Assembly: GCA_904420005.1 (NCBI GenBank)
Contig: CAJFTT010000042.1
Location: 104,463 to 168,462 of the forward strand
Direction: 5' to 3'
Source of the DNA: Candidatus Tabaqchalia intestinavium
Lineage (GTDB): Bacteria; Bacillota; Clostridia; Oscillospirales; CAJFTT01
DNA length: 64,000 bases
Shown here piece by piece: positions 8,162 through 17,624 of this stretch; the stretch's first letter is position 1; every line of letters begins with the position of its first letter. The position numbers were made by a program, and so were the translations under genes. The notes beneath the pieces were generated by a model. That model was not told where the DNA came from and made no database searches. It saw nothing but the letters and a program-made list of their open reading frames with translations.

Positions 8162-9403
8162 TTATTCTTCCTCCCAGCGTTTGATGATGATGCTCGCATT
8201 ATGCCCGCCAAATCCCAGGGAATTGGACAGCGCGTATTGCACTACGGTGTTCCGGCCTTCATTGGGGACAACGTCAAGATCGCAATCCTCATCCGGTACC
8301 TGATAATGAATCGTCGCCGGAATAAATCCATCGCGCAGCGCAAGCGCTGTAAGGATCGCCTCCACCGCGCCAGCCGCGCCGAGCATATGACCTGTCATCG
8401 ATTTGGTAGAGCTGACCATGAGCTTTTTCGCATGCTCGCCAAAGACCGTTTTAATGGCAGCCGTTTCACACCGGTCATTCATCGGGGTCGAGGTTCCATG
8501 CGCGTTGATGTAGCCGATCTGCTCCGGCTGCAGTCCTGCATCCTCGAGCGCCAAATGCATGCACCGCGCGCCGCCTTCGCCTTCCGGTGCCGGCGCCGTG
8601 ATATGATAGGCGTCGCAATTTGTGCCATAACCGACTATCTCGCCATAGATCTTGGCGCCGCGGGCCTTGGCATGCTCATATTCTTCGAGCACGAGAACAC
8701 CCGCGCCCTCGCCCATAACAAAACCGCTGCGCTCCTTATCAAACGGGATTGAAGCGCGCGCAGGATCGTCGGTTGTGCACAGCGCTTTCATGGAGGTAAA
8801 GCCGCCCATACCGAGCGGCGTGATGGCCGCTTCCGCGCCGCCGCACAGCATCACTTCAGCATAGCCGTCGCGGATATGCCGGAAAGCGTCGCCTGTCGCG
8901 TTGTTGCCGCCGGCGCAGGCCGTCACGACACAGCTGCACATACCTTTGAGGCCGTACGAAATGGCAATATGTCCCGCCGCCATATTGGAAATGACCATCG
9001 GGATAAAGAAAGGCGACACACGGTCAAAGCCCTTTTCCACCCCTTTGGTATGTTCCGCCTCCAGGGTTCCCAGACCGCCGATCCCGCTGGAAACGATGAC
9101 GCCGCACCGCGTCGCGTCTTCTTTCTCCATATCGAGGCCGCTGTCTTCGAAGGCCTCCTTTGCGGCGATACAGGCCAGCTGGGTGTAGCGATCCATCTTG
9201 CGCAGCTCGCGTTTGTCGAGGTGCGCCTCCAGATCCAGGTTCTTGACTTCCCCCGCGATCTTGACTTTCTGGTCCGTTGTGTCATAATGCGTGATGGGCG
9301 CAATGCCGCATTCGCCGCGCCGCGCCGCGTCCCATGTTTCCTGCACGGTGTTACCGATGGGCGTCACTGCGCCCATGCCCGTGATGACAACGCGTCGTTT
9401 CAT
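8162..9403 (-). CDS. fabF: beta-ketoacyl-ACP synthase II
   Basis: 413 residues. Condenses acyl-ACP with malonyl-ACP. The thiolase-fold Cys-His-His triad is visible: the nucleophile in [15 protein letters not shown], His in NAHGTSTP and His in [12 protein letters not shown], with the C-terminal [11 protein letters not shown] loop. The residues after the active Cys (AGGNNA) differ a little from the more usual ATGTN form. It is the only elongating ketosynthase in the window, FabH serving for initiation. The ATG at 9403 is 45 bases behind fabG and preceded by an AAGGAG-like site. Confidence 0.97.
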   Translation of the reverse strand: MKRRVVITGMGAVTPIGNTVQETWDAARRGECGIAPITHYDTTDQKVKIAGEVKNLDLEAHLDKRELRKMDRYTQLACIAAKEAFEDSGLDMEKEDATRCGVIVSSGIGGLGTLEAEHTKGVEKGFDRVSPFFIPMVISNMAAGHIAISYGLKGMCSCVVTACAGGNNATGDAFRHIRDGYAEVMLCGGAEAAITPLGMGGFTSMKALCTTDDPARASIPFDKERSGFVMGEGAGVLVLEEYEHAKARGAKIYGEIVGYGTNCDAYHITAPAPEGEGGARCMHLALEDAGLQPEQIGYINAHGTSTPMNDRCETAAIKTVFGEHAKKLMVSSTKSMTGHMLGAAGAVEAILTALALRDGFIPATIHYQVPDEDCDLDVVPNEGRNTVVQYALSNSLGFGGHNASIIIKRWEEE

Positions 9404-9448
9404 GCTCCGATTCTCCTTGTCTCCTCATAGTTTTCCGGTATCGTGTTT

Positions 9449-10192
9449 TCAGACCGCCATGCCGCCGTCCACGCAGAGCACCTGGCCGGTTACATAGCCG
9501 GCTGACTCCTGCGCAAAGAACGCCACGGCGTTCGCCACATCCTCCGGCGCGCCGAACGTTCCCATTGGGATGCCCGCAAGAATGCTCTCCTTCACGGCAT
9601 CGCTGAGCACGCCCGTCATGTCGGTAGAGATAAAGCCCGGCGCGACGGCATTGACCGTGACGTGCCGCGTCGCGAGTTCCTTGGCCAGCGATTTTGTCAT
9701 GCCGATGACGCCGGCCTTGCTGGCAGCATAATTGACCTGGCCCGCATTGCCGCGCAGGCCCACGACGCTGCTGAGATTAACAATGCGGCCGTACCGCTGC
9801 TTCATCATCAGGCGCGCCGCCTGTTTCATGCACAAAAACGCGCCCTTGAGGTTGGTATCAAGCACTCGGTCGAAATCCTCTTCCGTCATGCGCATAATGA
9901 GCGTATCCCGTGTGACGCCCGCGTTATTGACGAGAATATCAATCTTGCCGAAGGCCTCGAGCGCAGAATTAAACATCGCTTCGCACTCTGCCGCCTGGGA
10001 CACGTCCGCCTGCACAATGATAGCGTTCGCGCCTGCTTGCCGGCACAACTGCGCCGTTTCCTCCGCCGCCGTCGCATTGCCGGCATAGTTCACGACGACA
10101 TTCGCGCCCTGCCGCGCAAATTCCAGGCAGATCGCGCGGCCGATGCCGCGGCTGCCGCCGGTCACAATGGCGCTTCTTCCCTGCAGACTCAT
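9449..10192 (-). CDS. fabG: 3-oxoacyl-ACP reductase
   Basis: 247 residues, short-chain dehydrogenase. Reduces 3-oxoacyl-ACP with NADPH. Cofactor motif TGGSRGIGRA near residue 12, NNAG near 88, and the catalytic Ser-Tyr-Lys set in NLSSVVGLRG and QVNYAASKAG. The C-terminal YVTGQVLCVDGGMAV is typical of FabG. Its ATG overlaps the fabD stop by 4 bases (ATGA), indicating translational coupling. Confidence 0.97.
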   Translation of the reverse strand: MSLQGRSAIVTGGSRGIGRAICLEFARQGANVVVNYAGNATAAEETAQLCRQAGANAIIVQADVSQAAECEAMFNSALEAFGKIDILVNNAGVTRDTLIMRMTEEDFDRVLDTNLKGAFLCMKQAARLMMKQRYGRIVNLSSVVGLRGNAGQVNYAASKAGVIGMTKSLAKELATRHVTVNAVAPGFISTDMTGVLSDAVKESILAGIPMGTFGAPEDVANAVAFFAQESAGYVTGQVLCVDGGMAV

Positions 10193-11124
10193 TTTGTTTC
10201 TCCTTTCAGTTCCTGCACAGCGGCCTCCAGGCTCGCGACATCCTCCACAGCAAAGGTGCGCATGGCTTTGCTCGTCTTGCGCACAAAGCCGCTGAGCACC
10301 TTTCCGGGGCCGATCTCCAGCACCGTATCGATGCCGGCCGCTTCCATATACCGCACGCTGTCTTCAAAATGCACGCTGCTTTGCACCTGCCGCTCGAGCA
10401 GCGCGGGAATCGTCTCCCCCGCCGCCATCGGCCGGCCTGTCGCATTGAAAACCACCGGGATCGTCAGCGCGCCAAACTCCACGCTGCCAAAACGGGCTGC
10501 CAACGCATCGCCCGCCGGTTTCATCAACGAAGTATGGAACGGTCCGCTGACCTTCAACGGCACGCAGCGCCGCGCGCCGCGCGCCTGTGCCAGCACAGAA
10601 GCGCGTTCTACCGCCGCAGCGTCGCCGGAGATCACGATCTGGCCCGGGCAATTGAGGTTCGTGATCTCGACCACTTCCCCCTGCGCCGCTTCTAAACAGA
10701 CCGCACGCAGCGGTTCCCGTTCCATGCCCATGACCGCGACCATTCCGCAGGCGCGGCCGCCGACTGCTTCCTCCATGGCCTTCCCGCGGAAAGCTGCCAG
10801 TGAAATGACATCTTTTTCCGAAAACACCCCGGCGGCATACAGCGCGGAATATTCCCCCAAGCTCAGCCCCGCAACCATCTCCGGCTCGATGCCGGACTCC
10901 CGCAGCAGCTTTGTCACACCGACGGCAAACGCCACCATGCATGGCTGGGTATAGCGCGTTTGCGACAGCTTCTCCTCCGGGCCTTCAAAACACAGCCCCT
11001 TGAGATCAAACTCCACCGGTGCTTCATCCAGCACTGCACGAAAGGCGGGATACTGTTCGTACAGATCCTTGCCCATACCGGCATGCTGACTGCCCTGTCC
11101 GGCATATACAAATGCTAGCTTCAT
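10189..11124 (-). CDS. fabD: malonyl-CoA:ACP transacylase
   Basis: 311 residues. Moves malonyl from CoA to ACP to supply the condensing enzymes. N-terminus MKLAFVYAGQGSQHAGMG, the nucleophile elbow GLSLGEYSALYAAG and the catalytic His near GPFHTSLM are visible. The start is ATG at 11124 with GGAGGGA five bases upstream; the frame is open 33 bases further but without a ribosome site. It lies 16 bases behind fabK and overlaps fabG by 4. Confidence 0.97.
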   Translation of the reverse strand: MKLAFVYAGQGSQHAGMGKDLYEQYPAFRAVLDEAPVEFDLKGLCFEGPEEKLSQTRYTQPCMVAFAVGVTKLLRESGIEPEMVAGLSLGEYSALYAAGVFSEKDVISLAAFRGKAMEEAVGGRACGMVAVMGMEREPLRAVCLEAAQGEVVEITNLNCPGQIVISGDAAAVERASVLAQARGARRCVPLKVSGPFHTSLMKPAGDALAARFGSVEFGALTIPVVFNATGRPMAAGETIPALLERQVQSSVHFEDSVRYMEAAGIDTVLEIGPGKVLSGFVRKTSKAMRTFAVEDVASLEAAVQELKGETK

Positions 11125-11140
11125 CGTGTTCCCTCCGCCT

Positions 11141-12073
11141 TTACGCCTGTGCAGCAAGTTCCTGCAGCGTTTTCTTCATCATAGCGTCCATTTCCTCGAA
11201 AATCTGACGTACCGGCTTGATTTCATGGAGCATACCGGCCACCTGGCCCGCCATGACGGAACCTGTCTGCACATCGCCGTCAAACACCGCGCGACGCAGG
11301 CCGCCCAGCGTGAGCTTCTCCAGCTCCATTTTATCGGCGCCCGCTTTTTCCTGCTTGACATATTCACGCGCCATCTTATTTTTGAGCACGCGCACCGGCA
11401 CGCCGCCGATCCGCCCCGTGACCACAGTGTCGTTGTCTCCAGCCTTGAGGACAGCCTGTTTATAATTGTCATGAATCGGGCATTCCTCACTCGCAAGCAG
11501 GCAGGTCCCCACCTGAACGCCGCACGCGCCCAGCGCAAACGCCGCCAGAAGCTGCCGACCGTCCGCGATACCGCCCGCCGCGATGACCGGAATCTTCACC
11601 GCGTCAACCACCTGCGGCACCAGCGCCATCGTCGTCATTTCGCCGACATGACCGCCGCTCTCCGTTCCCTCCGCGATGACCGCATCCGCGCCTGCGGATT
11701 CCATCCGCCGCGCCAGCGCGACGCCGGGAACCACCGGCATGACCAGCGCGCCGGCTTCTTTCCACATCGGGATATATTTCGCAGGATTGCCCGCACCTGT
11801 TGTGATGACGGGAATCTTTTCCTGTGCCACCAGTTGCGCCATCTCTTCAGCGGCAGGATGCATAAGCATGATATTAACGCCAAAGGGCTTGTCCGTCAGT
11901 TCCCTGCAGCGGTGGATGTTCTCCCGCAGCATGTCCACGGTCATGCCGCCTGCGCCCACAAGGCCGAGGCCGCCCGCATTGGACACCGCCGCCGCGAATT
12001 CTCCCGTGGCGATGTTCGCCATCCCCCCCTGAATGAAGGGAAATTCAATCGACAAAAGTTCATTCAATCTCAT
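11141..12073 (-). CDS. fabK: FMN-dependent enoyl-ACP reductase
   Basis: 310 residues, nitronate-monooxygenase/FabK fold. Completes each elongation round by reducing trans-2-enoyl-ACP. Visible are IQGGMANIATGEFAAAVSNA at the N-terminus, the flavin phosphate-binding segments AEGTESGGHVG and IAAGGIADGRQ, and GVQVGTCLLASEE. No FabI is in the cluster. FabK enzymes are known to be insensitive to triclosan. The location between fabH and fabD supports FabK over a true nitronate monooxygenase. Confidence 0.94.
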   Translation of the reverse strand: MRLNELLSIEFPFIQGGMANIATGEFAAAVSNAGGLGLVGAGGMTVDMLRENIHRCRELTDKPFGVNIMLMHPAAEEMAQLVAQEKIPVITTGAGNPAKYIPMWKEAGALVMPVVPGVALARRMESAGADAVIAEGTESGGHVGEMTTMALVPQVVDAVKIPVIAAGGIADGRQLLAAFALGACGVQVGTCLLASEECPIHDNYKQAVLKAGDNDTVVTGRIGGVPVRVLKNKMAREYVKQEKAGADKMELEKLTLGGLRRAVFDGDVQTGSVMAGQVAGMLHEIKPVRQIFEEMDAMMKKTLQELAAQA

Positions 12074-12124
12074 GAAAAACCAACCTTTCTTTGCGTTAAG
12101 CGTCCGCCGCTGCTTTTCTTGGGC

Positions 12125-13060
12125 TCAGACCTCCATCAGCACACCGCCCCAGGTGAAGCCGCCGCCGAACCCGACGCAGATGATCTTCATTCCCGGCTGC
12201 AGCAAGCCGTCGCAGTACATTTCGTCCAGCGCAATGGGGATGCTTGCAGAGGATGTGTTACCGTACTTCGCCAGATTCATATAAAATTTTTCCATCGGGA
12301 CGCCAAGCTTATGCACCACGTGCCGGATAATGCGCTCATTGGCCTGATGGCACACGACGTAATCAATCTGCTCGAGCGTCAGACCTGATTGCGAGAGCAG
12401 CGCGTCGATGCAGCGCGGAATCCGATCCACGGCAAAGCGAAACACATCGCCGCCAGCCATATGCAAAAATGGGCGCGGGTTGCCGATTCCCGGGCAATAC
12501 AGCACCTCATCGTTGCCCTGTGCGCCCATCACGCTGTAATACGGCCGGTCGTCAAGCTCCACCACTGCCGCGCCGGCGCCGTCGCCAAACAGCACGCAAG
12601 TGCTGCGGTCCTCAAAATCCACCACGCGGGAAAGCAGTTCGCTGCCGACCACCAGCGCATAGCGCTTCTCTCCCTGCAGCAGGAGACCGCGCGCAACCTG
12701 CAGACCATAAAGGAATCCAGAACAGGCAGCGTTGATGTCCAGAGACGGCATATCCTGCGGCAGCGCCAGCTTTTTCTGCAACATGCAGGCAACCGAAGGG
12801 GTTCCATAGTCGGAAGTGAAGGTGGAGACCACACAAGCTCCCAGCGCTTCCTTCTCGATCCCCGCGCGTTCCAGCGCTTGCGCTGCCGCTTCGGAAGCCA
12901 GCTGTACATTGGTCTCTCCCTGGCAGAGCCGACGCTCCCGGATCCCCGTACGGGAGACGATCCATTCGTCGCTGGTGTCCACCATGTGGCTCATCTGCTC
13001 ATTGGTGACCACCGTCGCCGGAAGACTTCTCCCTGTAGCAACAATATGCAAACCGTTCAT
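12125..13060 (-). CDS. fabH: beta-ketoacyl-ACP synthase III
   Basis: 311 residues from ATG at 13060. A TTG four codons upstream (13072) is possible but sits too close to the AGAAAGG ribosome site. Starts fatty-acid synthesis by condensing an acyl-CoA primer with malonyl-ACP. The catalytic Cys lies in NAACSGFLYGL, His in VCHQANERI and Asn in KYGNTSSASIP, with the C-terminal GFGGGFTWGGVLMEV. It follows accA by 57 bases, so malonyl-CoA supply and first condensation are in one unit. Confidence 0.96.
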   Translation of the reverse strand: MNGLHIVATGRSLPATVVTNEQMSHMVDTSDEWIVSRTGIRERRLCQGETNVQLASEAAAQALERAGIEKEALGACVVSTFTSDYGTPSVACMLQKKLALPQDMPSLDINAACSGFLYGLQVARGLLLQGEKRYALVVGSELLSRVVDFEDRSTCVLFGDGAGAAVVELDDRPYYSVMGAQGNDEVLYCPGIGNPRPFLHMAGGDVFRFAVDRIPRCIDALLSQSGLTLEQIDYVVCHQANERIIRHVVHKLGVPMEKFYMNLAKYGNTSSASIPIALDEMYCDGLLQPGMKIICVGFGGGFTWGGVLMEV

Positions 13061-13117
13061 CGTTTCAGTCAAACCTTTCTTTCATCCTTTTTACGGAACT
13101 GCGCTGCCTGCGTCTAT

Positions 13118-14077
13118 TCAGAATCCTTCCTTCGGCAGCATTTGGAACGCCGAACCCATCGTGCGGAATTTCCGGTACCGATGCGCCGCCAACGCCGCGC
13201 CATTTTGCCGCCGCAAATGCGTCAAAGCAGCGTCCAGCGCAGTGTCCAGCGCCTGATATACTGCAGAGGGATTGCGATGCGCGCCGCCAAGCGGCTCAGG
13301 AATAATTTCATCCACTACGCCGTATTGCTTCAGATCCTGCGCTGTGAGCTTCATCAAATCGCATGCTTCATTGCTGCGCGAAGCATCCTTCCACAGGATC
13401 GAAGCGAACCCCTCCGGCGAAAGAATCGAATATACGGCGTTTTCCAGCATCATCACCGTATTGGCCACACCGATGGCCAACGCACCGCCGCTGTTACCTT
13501 CTCCTGTCACCACAGAGATGACCGGCACCTTGAGCGCGCTCATCTCCGCAAGGTTGCGCGCGATCGCTTCTCCCTGCCCGTGCGCTTCGGCTTCCAGGCC
13601 GGGATATGCGCCGGGCGTATCGATGAAAGTAATCACCGGCCGATCGAATTTCTCCGCCTGCCGCATCACTCGCAGGGCCTTCCGATAGCCCTCCGGACCC
13701 GGCATACCGAAATTATAGCGCAGATTCTCTTCCAGACTGGTTCCCTTGCGGTGACCGATTACCGTCACCGGCTGACCGTGGAACCGTGCGATGCCGCAAA
13801 GAATGCTGGCGTCCTCTTTGCCCTGCCGGTCTCCCCGCAGTTCAAAGAAATCCTCGAACAGCGCATCGATGAAATTTTTGGTCCCCGGCCGTCCCGCATG
13901 GCGCGCAAGGTACACCCGATCGGCCGGCGTGAGATGACGACACTCCTTGAGCAGCTCACGAATATCCCGACGCAGCTGATTGCGCCGAAATTCCGTCACG
14001 GCCTCTTGCGGCTCGCCATCCAGCTCGCGCAGCTGGGCTTCCAGCTCGCTGATCTTGGCTTCGATCTCCTTCAGCAT
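13118..14077 (-). CDS. accA: acetyl-CoA carboxylase carboxyltransferase, alpha subunit
   Basis: 319 residues. With AccD it transfers carboxyl from biotin-AccB to acetyl-CoA. Crotonase-type core with [48 protein letters not shown] and [14 protein letters not shown], all signatures of AccA; the N-terminal helical part contains repeated [12 protein letters not shown] segments. Starts 7 bases inside the accD 3' end. Confidence 0.97.
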   Translation of the reverse strand: MLKEIEAKISELEAQLRELDGEPQEAVTEFRRNQLRRDIRELLKECRHLTPADRVYLARHAGRPGTKNFIDALFEDFFELRGDRQGKEDASILCGIARFHGQPVTVIGHRKGTSLEENLRYNFGMPGPEGYRKALRVMRQAEKFDRPVITFIDTPGAYPGLEAEAHGQGEAIARNLAEMSALKVPVISVVTGEGNSGGALAIGVANTVMMLENAVYSILSPEGFASILWKDASRSNEACDLMKLTAQDLKQYGVVDEIIPEPLGGAHRNPSAVYQALDTALDAALTHLRRQNGAALAAHRYRKFRTMGSAFQMLPKEGF

Positions 14078-15000
14078 CCTGTTTTCCCCTTTTTATCATG
14101 CATCCGCAGCAACAATGCCAGCGTGGCGCGCATGTCCTTTCGTTCCACGATCTGGTCAATAAACCCGTGCTCCAGCAGATATTCCGACCGCTGGAAGCCT
14201 TCCGGGAGCTTTTGCCCGATCGTTTGCTCAATCACGCGGGGGCCGGCAAACCCGATCAGCGCGCCCGGCTCCGCGAGGGTAATATCGCCTAGGCTGGCAA
14301 AGCTCGCAGTGACCCCGCCTGTCGTGGGATGCGTGAAATAGGAGATAAACAGCCCACCCTTGCGATCAAACTGCTGCAGCGCGGCGCTGGTTTTGGCCAT
14401 CTGCATCAAGGAGTAAATCCCTTCCTGCATTCTCGCGCCGCCGCTCGCGCTGAAAATAATAAGCGGCAGGCGCATCTTTTGGGCGTATTCGATCGCGCGG
14501 GTTATTTTTTCCCCTACGGCCGCGCCCATGCTGCCCATGAGGAATCGACTGTCCAATACCGCCACAACCGCTTTTTCCCCTTCGATCTCCCCTTCGCAGG
14601 TCACGACTGCTTCCGCCAATCCTGTTTTCTTCCGCTGCGCCGCCAATTTGTCGGCATAGCCGGGAAAAGCAAGCGGGTCGGAAGAAGCCATTCTGCGATC
14701 AAGCTCGCTGAATGTTCCATGATCCAGGATAAGGCTCAGACGATAATAAGCCGAAATGGGATGATGATACCCACAGGCAGGACAAACACATAAATTCTCG
14801 GCGAAACTTGTGCGAGTGAAATCCTTGCCGCAGGAAGGACAGCGGACAAATACGCTGGCGTTCTCTCCGCTTTTGTCCTTTTTCACTGCATCCGCTTCCG
14901 CTTGCGGCTGCGGTTTCGGCGTTTTCCGACCGCGCAGCGCCTGCAGCGCCAGAAATTTCTCTTTCCGCTTCAAAAACAGATCGATGACAATCACCCCCAT
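14071..15000 (-). CDS. accD: acetyl-CoA carboxylase carboxyltransferase, beta subunit
   Basis: 309 residues. The N-terminal third carries the AccD zinc ribbon ([10 protein letters not shown], then [11 protein letters not shown]), which binds mRNA and zinc in E. coli AccD. The carboxyltransferase core follows ([36 protein letters not shown]). Overlaps accA by 7 bases, which favours 1:1 synthesis of the alpha and beta subunits. The start at 15000 is in an [16 protein letters not shown] context, 27 bases behind accC. Confidence 0.97.
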   Translation of the reverse strand: MGVIVIDLFLKRKEKFLALQALRGRKTPKPQPQAEADAVKKDKSGENASVFVRCPSCGKDFTRTSFAENLCVCPACGYHHPISAYYRLSLILDHGTFSELDRRMASSDPLAFPGYADKLAAQRKKTGLAEAVVTCEGEIEGEKAVVAVLDSRFLMGSMGAAVGEKITRAIEYAQKMRLPLIIFSASGGARMQEGIYSLMQMAKTSAALQQFDRKGGLFISYFTHPTTGGVTASFASLGDITLAEPGALIGFAGPRVIEQTIGQKLPEGFQRSEYLLEHGFIDQIVERKDMRATLALLLRMHDKKGKTGC

Positions 15001-15027
15001 ATCGTTCGACGCAACCCCCTAGGCGGT

Positions 15028-16422
15028 TTACGCCTGAGGATCTGCTGACCAACGCTCGCTCTCTTGGTCGAGCTGAAGCAGACTTTCCAGATTGCGTTCG
15101 ATGAAGCTTGTGTCATAGGTTCCCTTGATAAAGTCCGGATGATACAAGATCAAATGTGCGAAATCGGCATTGGTCTGCACACCGTCAATAACCATCTCTT
15201 CCAGCGCACGGCGCATCCGCCGGATCGCCTCCAACCGGCTGGGCGCATGTACAATAACTTTGGCCATCATCGAGTCGTAAAACGGACTCGTTTTGTATCC
15301 AGTATACAGCGCGGTATCCACCCGCACGCCACATCCGCCCGGCAGATGCAGAAACTGCACCGTGCCAGGACTGGGACGGAACCCATGCGCTGGATCCTCT
15401 GCGTTGATGCGGCATTCGATGGCGTGGCCGCGGATCTGCACGTCCTCCTGCCGGATCAGCAGCGGCAATCCTGCGGCGATGCGGATCTGTTCCCGGATCA
15501 GATCCACTCCCGTGATCATTTCCGTCACAGGGTGCTCGACCTGAATGCGGGTATTCATCTCAATGAAATAGAACCCGCCGTCCTTATCCATGACAAATTC
15601 CACCGTGCCGGCGCTGGTATAACCGGCCGCGCGCGCCGCCGCGACAGCCGCCGCGCCCATCTGCTCCCGCAGCGCAGGCGTGAGCGCTTTGGACGGCGCT
15701 TCTTCGATGAGCTTTTGATTTTTGCGCTGGATGGAGCAGTCGCGCTCCCCCAGATGGATGATATTCCCCTGGGAATCCCCCAGAATTTGGAATTCAATAT
15801 GGCGGGGATTAACAATGAGCTTTTCCAGGTACATTTCCCCATTGCCGAAGCAGGAGATCGCCTCCGCCTGCGCGCTGGAAAACGCCGAAGCCAGCTCTGT
15901 CACATCATAGGCTTTCCGAATGCCGCGGCCTCCCCCGCCGGCCGAAGCCTTGACCAGGACGGGATAGCCGATCTTCTCCGCGATCTGCGCCGCATGCTCC
16001 GCGCTCTCGACACGGCCGTCCGACCCGGGGACAACCGGGACGCCGCTGCGCTGCATGAGCCGCCGCGCCGCCTCTTTGTTGCCCATCTGTTCCATCACTG
16101 CAGCGGACGGACCGATGAAACAAATGCCGCATTCCTCACACAGCCTTGCAAATTCGCTGTTTTCCGACAGGAAACCAAAACCGGGATGCACCGCATCGCA
16201 TTGATATTTCATCGCAGCGGCAAGAATATTTTTCATGTTCAGATAGCTGTCCGCCGCTTTGGCCGGCCCGATGCAGACCGCATATGTCGCCAGTTTGACG
16301 TGCAGCGCGCTGCGATCCTCCGTGGAGTAAACTGCGACCGTTTCAATCTCCATTTCACGGCAGCAGCGAATAATGCGCAAGGCGATCTCCCCGCGATTGG
16401 CTACCAGGATCCGTTTGAACAT
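15028..16422 (-). CDS. accC: biotin carboxylase subunit of acetyl-CoA carboxylase
   Basis: 464 residues, ATP-grasp. Carboxylates the biotin on AccB using bicarbonate and ATP. N-terminus MFKRILVANRGEIALRIIR, glycine loop KASAGGGGRGIRKAY, FIEMNTRIQVEHPVTE and RGHAIECRINAEDP are all present. Its ATG overlaps the accB TGA by one base. About 15 residues of acidic tail follow the family core. Confidence 0.97.
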   Translation of the reverse strand: MFKRILVANRGEIALRIIRCCREMEIETVAVYSTEDRSALHVKLATYAVCIGPAKAADSYLNMKNILAAAMKYQCDAVHPGFGFLSENSEFARLCEECGICFIGPSAAVMEQMGNKEAARRLMQRSGVPVVPGSDGRVESAEHAAQIAEKIGYPVLVKASAGGGGRGIRKAYDVTELASAFSSAQAEAISCFGNGEMYLEKLIVNPRHIEFQILGDSQGNIIHLGERDCSIQRKNQKLIEEAPSKALTPALREQMGAAAVAAARAAGYTSAGTVEFVMDKDGGFYFIEMNTRIQVEHPVTEMITGVDLIREQIRIAAGLPLLIRQEDVQIRGHAIECRINAEDPAHGFRPSPGTVQFLHLPGGCGVRVDTALYTGYKTSPFYDSMMAKVIVHAPSRLEAIRRMRRALEEMVIDGVQTNADFAHLILYHPDFIKGTYDTSFIERNLESLLQLDQESERWSADPQA

Positions 16423-16877
16423 CAGGCAAGCTCCTTCATACGGAACAACGGCGCGTCATATTCCACAACGCTCTCGTTCTCCACCAGAATCTCCTCAATC
16501 ACGCCGTCTGCCGGCGCGGGAATTTCGTTGATCATTTTCATCGCCTCGATCAGGCAGATCGTATCGCCTTTTTTGACCCGGCTGCCCACCTCAACGAAAG
16601 GCGGCGCATCAGGGGACGGCGCGCGATAAAAAGTGCCTACGAGCGGCGCTTTGACCAGCGTTCCCTCCTGCATCGCAGGGGCCGCAGCCGTTTCCGCAGC
16701 GGCAGGAGCGGTCGCCGCCGATACCGGCGCGGGAATCCCCTGCGGCACAAATACCGGCGCTGCCGGAGCCGCTTTCTTCATTGAGACGCGCGCGCCGCTC
16801 TCCTCCTGTACCTCCAACTCCGCAAGGGAGGAAGCCTCAAATTTCTCCATCAAATCATAGATTTCCTGTAAGTTCAT
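16422..16877 (-). CDS. accB: biotin carboxyl carrier protein
   Basis: 151 residues. N-terminal helical segment, an Ala/Pro-rich flexible linker (about 40-75) and the biotinyl domain with EAMKMINEI, where K114 is the biotin attachment site. A ribosome site GAGAGAGG precedes ATG 16877. The only upstream space, 70 bases, is filled by a terminator behind acpP, so this gene and those after it depend on readthrough unless a promoter is hidden. Confidence 0.96.
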   Translation of the reverse strand: MNLQEIYDLMEKFEASSLAELEVQEESGARVSMKKAAPAAPVFVPQGIPAPVSAATAPAAAETAAAPAMQEGTLVKAPLVGTFYRAPSPDAPPFVEVGSRVKKGDTICLIEAMKMINEIPAPADGVIEEILVENESVVEYDAPLFRMKELA

Positions 16878-16902
16878 GACGTACCTCTCTCCACAAAATA
16901 CT

Positions 16903-16941
16903 AAAAAAGAAAAAATGGCCGTCCTGCAAAGAGCACGGCCA
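16903..16941 (-). terminator. intrinsic terminator between acpP and accB
   Basis: Minus strand: TGGCCGT (16935-16941) pairs with ACGGCCA (16916-16922) over a 12-base loop, followed directly by a T-rich tract, TTTTTTCTTTTTT. It sits 6 bases after the acpP stop. Incomplete termination here would let acpP be made in excess of the acc/fab proteins. Confidence 0.8.
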
Positions 16942-16947
16942 AATTTC

Positions 16948-17181
16948 TCACTGCGCGCTGTGACTGTCGAGATAAGCCACGATGTCAGAAACCTTCTTCA
17001 TTTCGGCGAGCTCTTCATCCGGGATGGAAACGCCAAACGCATCTTCCAGCGCCATGTTGAGTTCCACCGCATCGAGGGAATCCGCGCCCAGATCATCCGT
17101 CAGGCTCGCATCCATGGTGACCTCGTCCTTATCGCAGCTCAAGGTTTCTACGATAATGTCTCTCACTTTTTCAAATGTCAT
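16948..17181 (-). CDS. acpP: acyl carrier protein
   Basis: 77 residues, acidic, four-helix carrier. The phosphopantetheine site is Ser35 in DDLGADSLDAVELNMALE. Start ATG 17181 with AAGGAG eight bases upstream. It is the first gene of the fatty-acid cluster and is followed at once by a strong terminator, fitting the high ACP level cells need. Confidence 0.97.
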   Translation of the reverse strand: MTFEKVRDIIVETLSCDKDEVTMDASLTDDLGADSLDAVELNMALEDAFGVSIPDEELAEMKKVSDIVAYLDSHSAQ

Positions 17182-17284
17182 AGTTGCATCTCCTTTTAAG
17201 CCGCACAATCGCGGCAATTTTAACATCCAGTTTCGGCTCGGCTCCTCCTTGGAACAGCCTTTTTCCAGCCGAGAAATTACTTAA

Positions 17285-17306
17285 AATTATTTAAATAAAA
17301 ATAATT
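17285..17306 (-). promoter_or_regulatory. candidate FabT-type operator ahead of acpP
   Basis: Inverted repeat AATTATTT (17285-17292) and AAATAATT (17299-17306), 6-base spacer, just downstream of the acpP -10 and probably over the transcription start. A MarR-type regulator gene closes the same cluster. Simple AT palindromes can arise by chance. Confidence 0.5.
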
Positions 17307-17313
17307 CAATGTT

Positions 17314-17341
17314 ATTCTAGCAGACTTTCCCGAAATGTCAA
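17314..17341 (-). promoter_or_regulatory. sigma-A promoter of the acpP-acc-fab cluster
   Basis: Minus strand TTGACA (17336-17341), 16 bases, TAGAAT (17314-17319). The next gene downstream is acpP. Bases 17345-17624, between this promoter and the end of pdxK, hold nothing else I can support. Confidence 0.8.
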
Positions 17342-17624
17342 GTATTTATTCGTCAAAAGAACCGGGAAAATTTCGCGTTTTGCTTCGCAATCTCCTGTTT
17401 TTTGCAGAATACAGGCGGTTCTTGTCAAAGTGCGGCCGATTCACGTTGCCTTTCTTGCCTTCAATCTGCGATCTCAAGCGGTGAAAAGCACCGAATATTC
17501 ACGACACGGCTAACGCAGACCGCCAACAATACTTTTCTTCCTTTATATGCGCTTATATACGCTTCCCAAGCCATGGCAATCGCAGCCGGTGCGCGTTGGC
17601 AGCATGTAAGAGAATGCAAGGCGA

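Noticed and set aside
12389..14341. 650-codon plus-strand open frame opposite fabH and accA
   Set aside because: Shadow frame; the minus-strand genes have full catalytic motifs.
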